Positions 62,520-64,000 of a stretch of 64,000 nt of DNA are shown here, piece after piece. Origin of the DNA: Enchytraeus crypticus. Its lineage: Eukaryota; Annelida; Clitellata; Enchytraeida; Enchytraeidae. Below the pieces are notes generated by a model. That model was given only the letters and a program-made list of their open reading frames with translations, was not told where the DNA came from and made no database searches. The position numbers were made by a program, and so were the translations under genes. Location of the stretch: assembly GCA_905160935.1 (NCBI GenBank), contig CAJHZI010000695.1:165001-229000 (forward strand), given 5' to 3'. Position 1 is the first letter of the stretch, and each line of letters starts with the position of its first letter.

Positions 62520-64000
62520 TTTCACCAATTGTTGGATGATACGTTATGCGTCAATGTAGTCACATATGTTGCAGCAGAAAATTTTGTCAAGTCTTAGACG
62601 CCAAGTTCAGAATGTGATGCATTAAATATATTGGTTCATTCATTCGTCGTGATGTATCTTGTGGTATGGTCCTGTCGGGTGCATTTTTTATTTTTTCACT
62701 CAAAGAATTTACGCTGGACGGGGTTAGGATTTGAATCCAGAATGTTCTGAATCACTGGCAGAATCCAGTAGCTGTTGTATTGTAGTTTTTGCTCAGTCTA
62801 TTGTCTAAACACATCTATGCTGTGGAAGCGTTGACGTGGCTCCCTCATCTGTGAATTGATGTGGAAAGCCTAGAATAGAAATGCCTTGTTTAATGTCTGA
62901 TCGTGTGGATGAGAATTTAATGTAAACCGACCAGTGCAATCCTCAATCTCTGCTCTCTAAGTCATGCTTTTCACTTACAGGTTGTGGAAATGTTGATTAA
63001 GTATCGATATGAAACAAGACATATTGCTATGAAGTCGTTTGCTGCAAGTATCATGAATTGTGTATAGTAGACATAAAGATCTTAAGTTATGCAGACATTT
63101 TACTGTGAAACCCATAATTCAATTAATTCTCTGTAATTATTTTGTTTAAAACAACCAACATGTTACAAGTATACAATTGCTAATTTGACTAAGACAGTTA
63201 ATAAGTTTTTAACGAATTACAGGAATAATTTTCTTTTCGTATGCATTCATTCGCATGCATAGAAATCATAAATTGTAATACAGTAACTTAACAATTAATT
63301 GTAAGAGTATAAAGACTGGGTGGGTTGATATATATGTAGAGAGCTTTACACATGGCATTGTGTACCAGTACCGGTGCTAAAGTGCTGCTAATAGTCTACA
63401 AATAAAATATTGCATTCTCTATTCAAATATCCACAACATTAAGCATTCACTAACATAACTAAGCTAAATACAGGCAATGAAAAGTAACATTGCGGTTTAG
63501 TACCGCTTTTTTGTGTAGAGGTTTTAAGAAAAAACTACTTTAAATCCAAGCAGATCTACAAAGCTTAAAGAGATGAAAATCTACAAACAAAACTACAGAA
63601 ATAGAAGAAAACACAGAAAAACGACTTCATCAGCGTAATATAGGGAAATAACATTTACCATACTTATCTCATCTGAATATGTCTTATAAAGCATTTATTT
63701 AATACTGATATTCAATCTGATCGCACAGGATAAAACTCATCAATAATGAATAGAATGTATAGGCAGTTTTGATTTAGCTTCAATTAATTTCATCACAAAA
63801 GAAAATAAAATACTCTATCATTATAGATAGTTCAGAGTTGTGAATTTCATGTACCGGAATGAATTACAAGTCTTAAATGTAAATCAAAGTGAATAAGGGA
63901 AGACTGGCATTATTTTCAACTACAGCAAAAAGGAAGACCACTTCGTAAACAATACAACTGATACAATAATTCAGTACTGACCATTAAGGCATAAATGTTG
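62520..64000. other. No gene recognised
   Basis: AT-rich 3' flank of RBM25. Apart from a SINE-like piece at 62670-62790 nothing is recognised. Confidence 0.5.
62670..62790 (-). mobile_element. tRNA-like SINE, diverged
   Basis: GGGTTAGGATTTGAATCCAG is a B box in reverse; the A-box region CTGGCAGAATCCAGTAGC lies at tRNA spacing. Not one of the A or B families as far as can be seen. Confidence 0.5.

Overview
The window is nuclear DNA from an animal. It is AT-rich, intron-rich and crowded with tandem repeats, tRNA-like SINEs and LINE 3' ends. No rRNA operon, CRISPR array or bacterial operon was seen. The gene set (an RBM25 orthologue, an AQP11-type aquaporin, a peptide GPCR of the FMRFamide/myosuppressin-receptor type) indicates a bilaterian invertebrate. 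A lophotrochozoan such as a mollusc is a guess; the species cannot be named from sequence alone.

Layout. (1) 1.6-3.1 kb, minus strand: the first two coding exons of a rhodopsin-type GPCR (TM1-TM3), which runs off the left edge. Its first exon lies between the arms of a 226-bp inverted repeat. (2) 3.5-21 kb: gene-free, with minisatellites, SINE-A, SINE-B, LINE 3' ends and a 5S-rRNA-derived SINE. (3) 21.1-24.6 kb, plus strand: a three-exon single-Ig-domain type I membrane protein with a poly-Q, NPxY-bearing tail. (4) 24.7-38 kb: repeats, including a broken CR1/L2-like LINE at 34.2-36.8 kb. (5) 38.2-43.0 kb, plus strand: a three-exon, 756-aa AQP11-like aquaporin (NPL and NPV motifs plus the family cysteine) with a tail of nearly 500 residues that is Cys/Pro-rich and then Ser-rich. 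(6) 45.8-62.3 kb, plus strand: a complete RBM25 coding region in 17 exons (915 aa; RRM, RE/RD-rich stretch, PWI domain). Every junction was joined in phase. (7) 62.5-64 kb: no gene recognised.

The three complete genes show no functional link to each other. The most striking shared feature is structural. Many introns carry tandem arrays whose unit contains a copy of the adjoining splice site, with a few bases of exon, so real splice sites sit at the end of a row of decoys. This is clear at one Ig-gene donor, one aquaporin acceptor and at least six RBM25 junctions. A second theme is snap-back palindromes and long inverted repeats, some of them enclosing exons. A third is an isolated carboxylesterase-like coding fragment inside RBM25 intron 8.

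All exon boundaries are read by eye from GT/AG sites, phase and family similarity. No transcript data were available.
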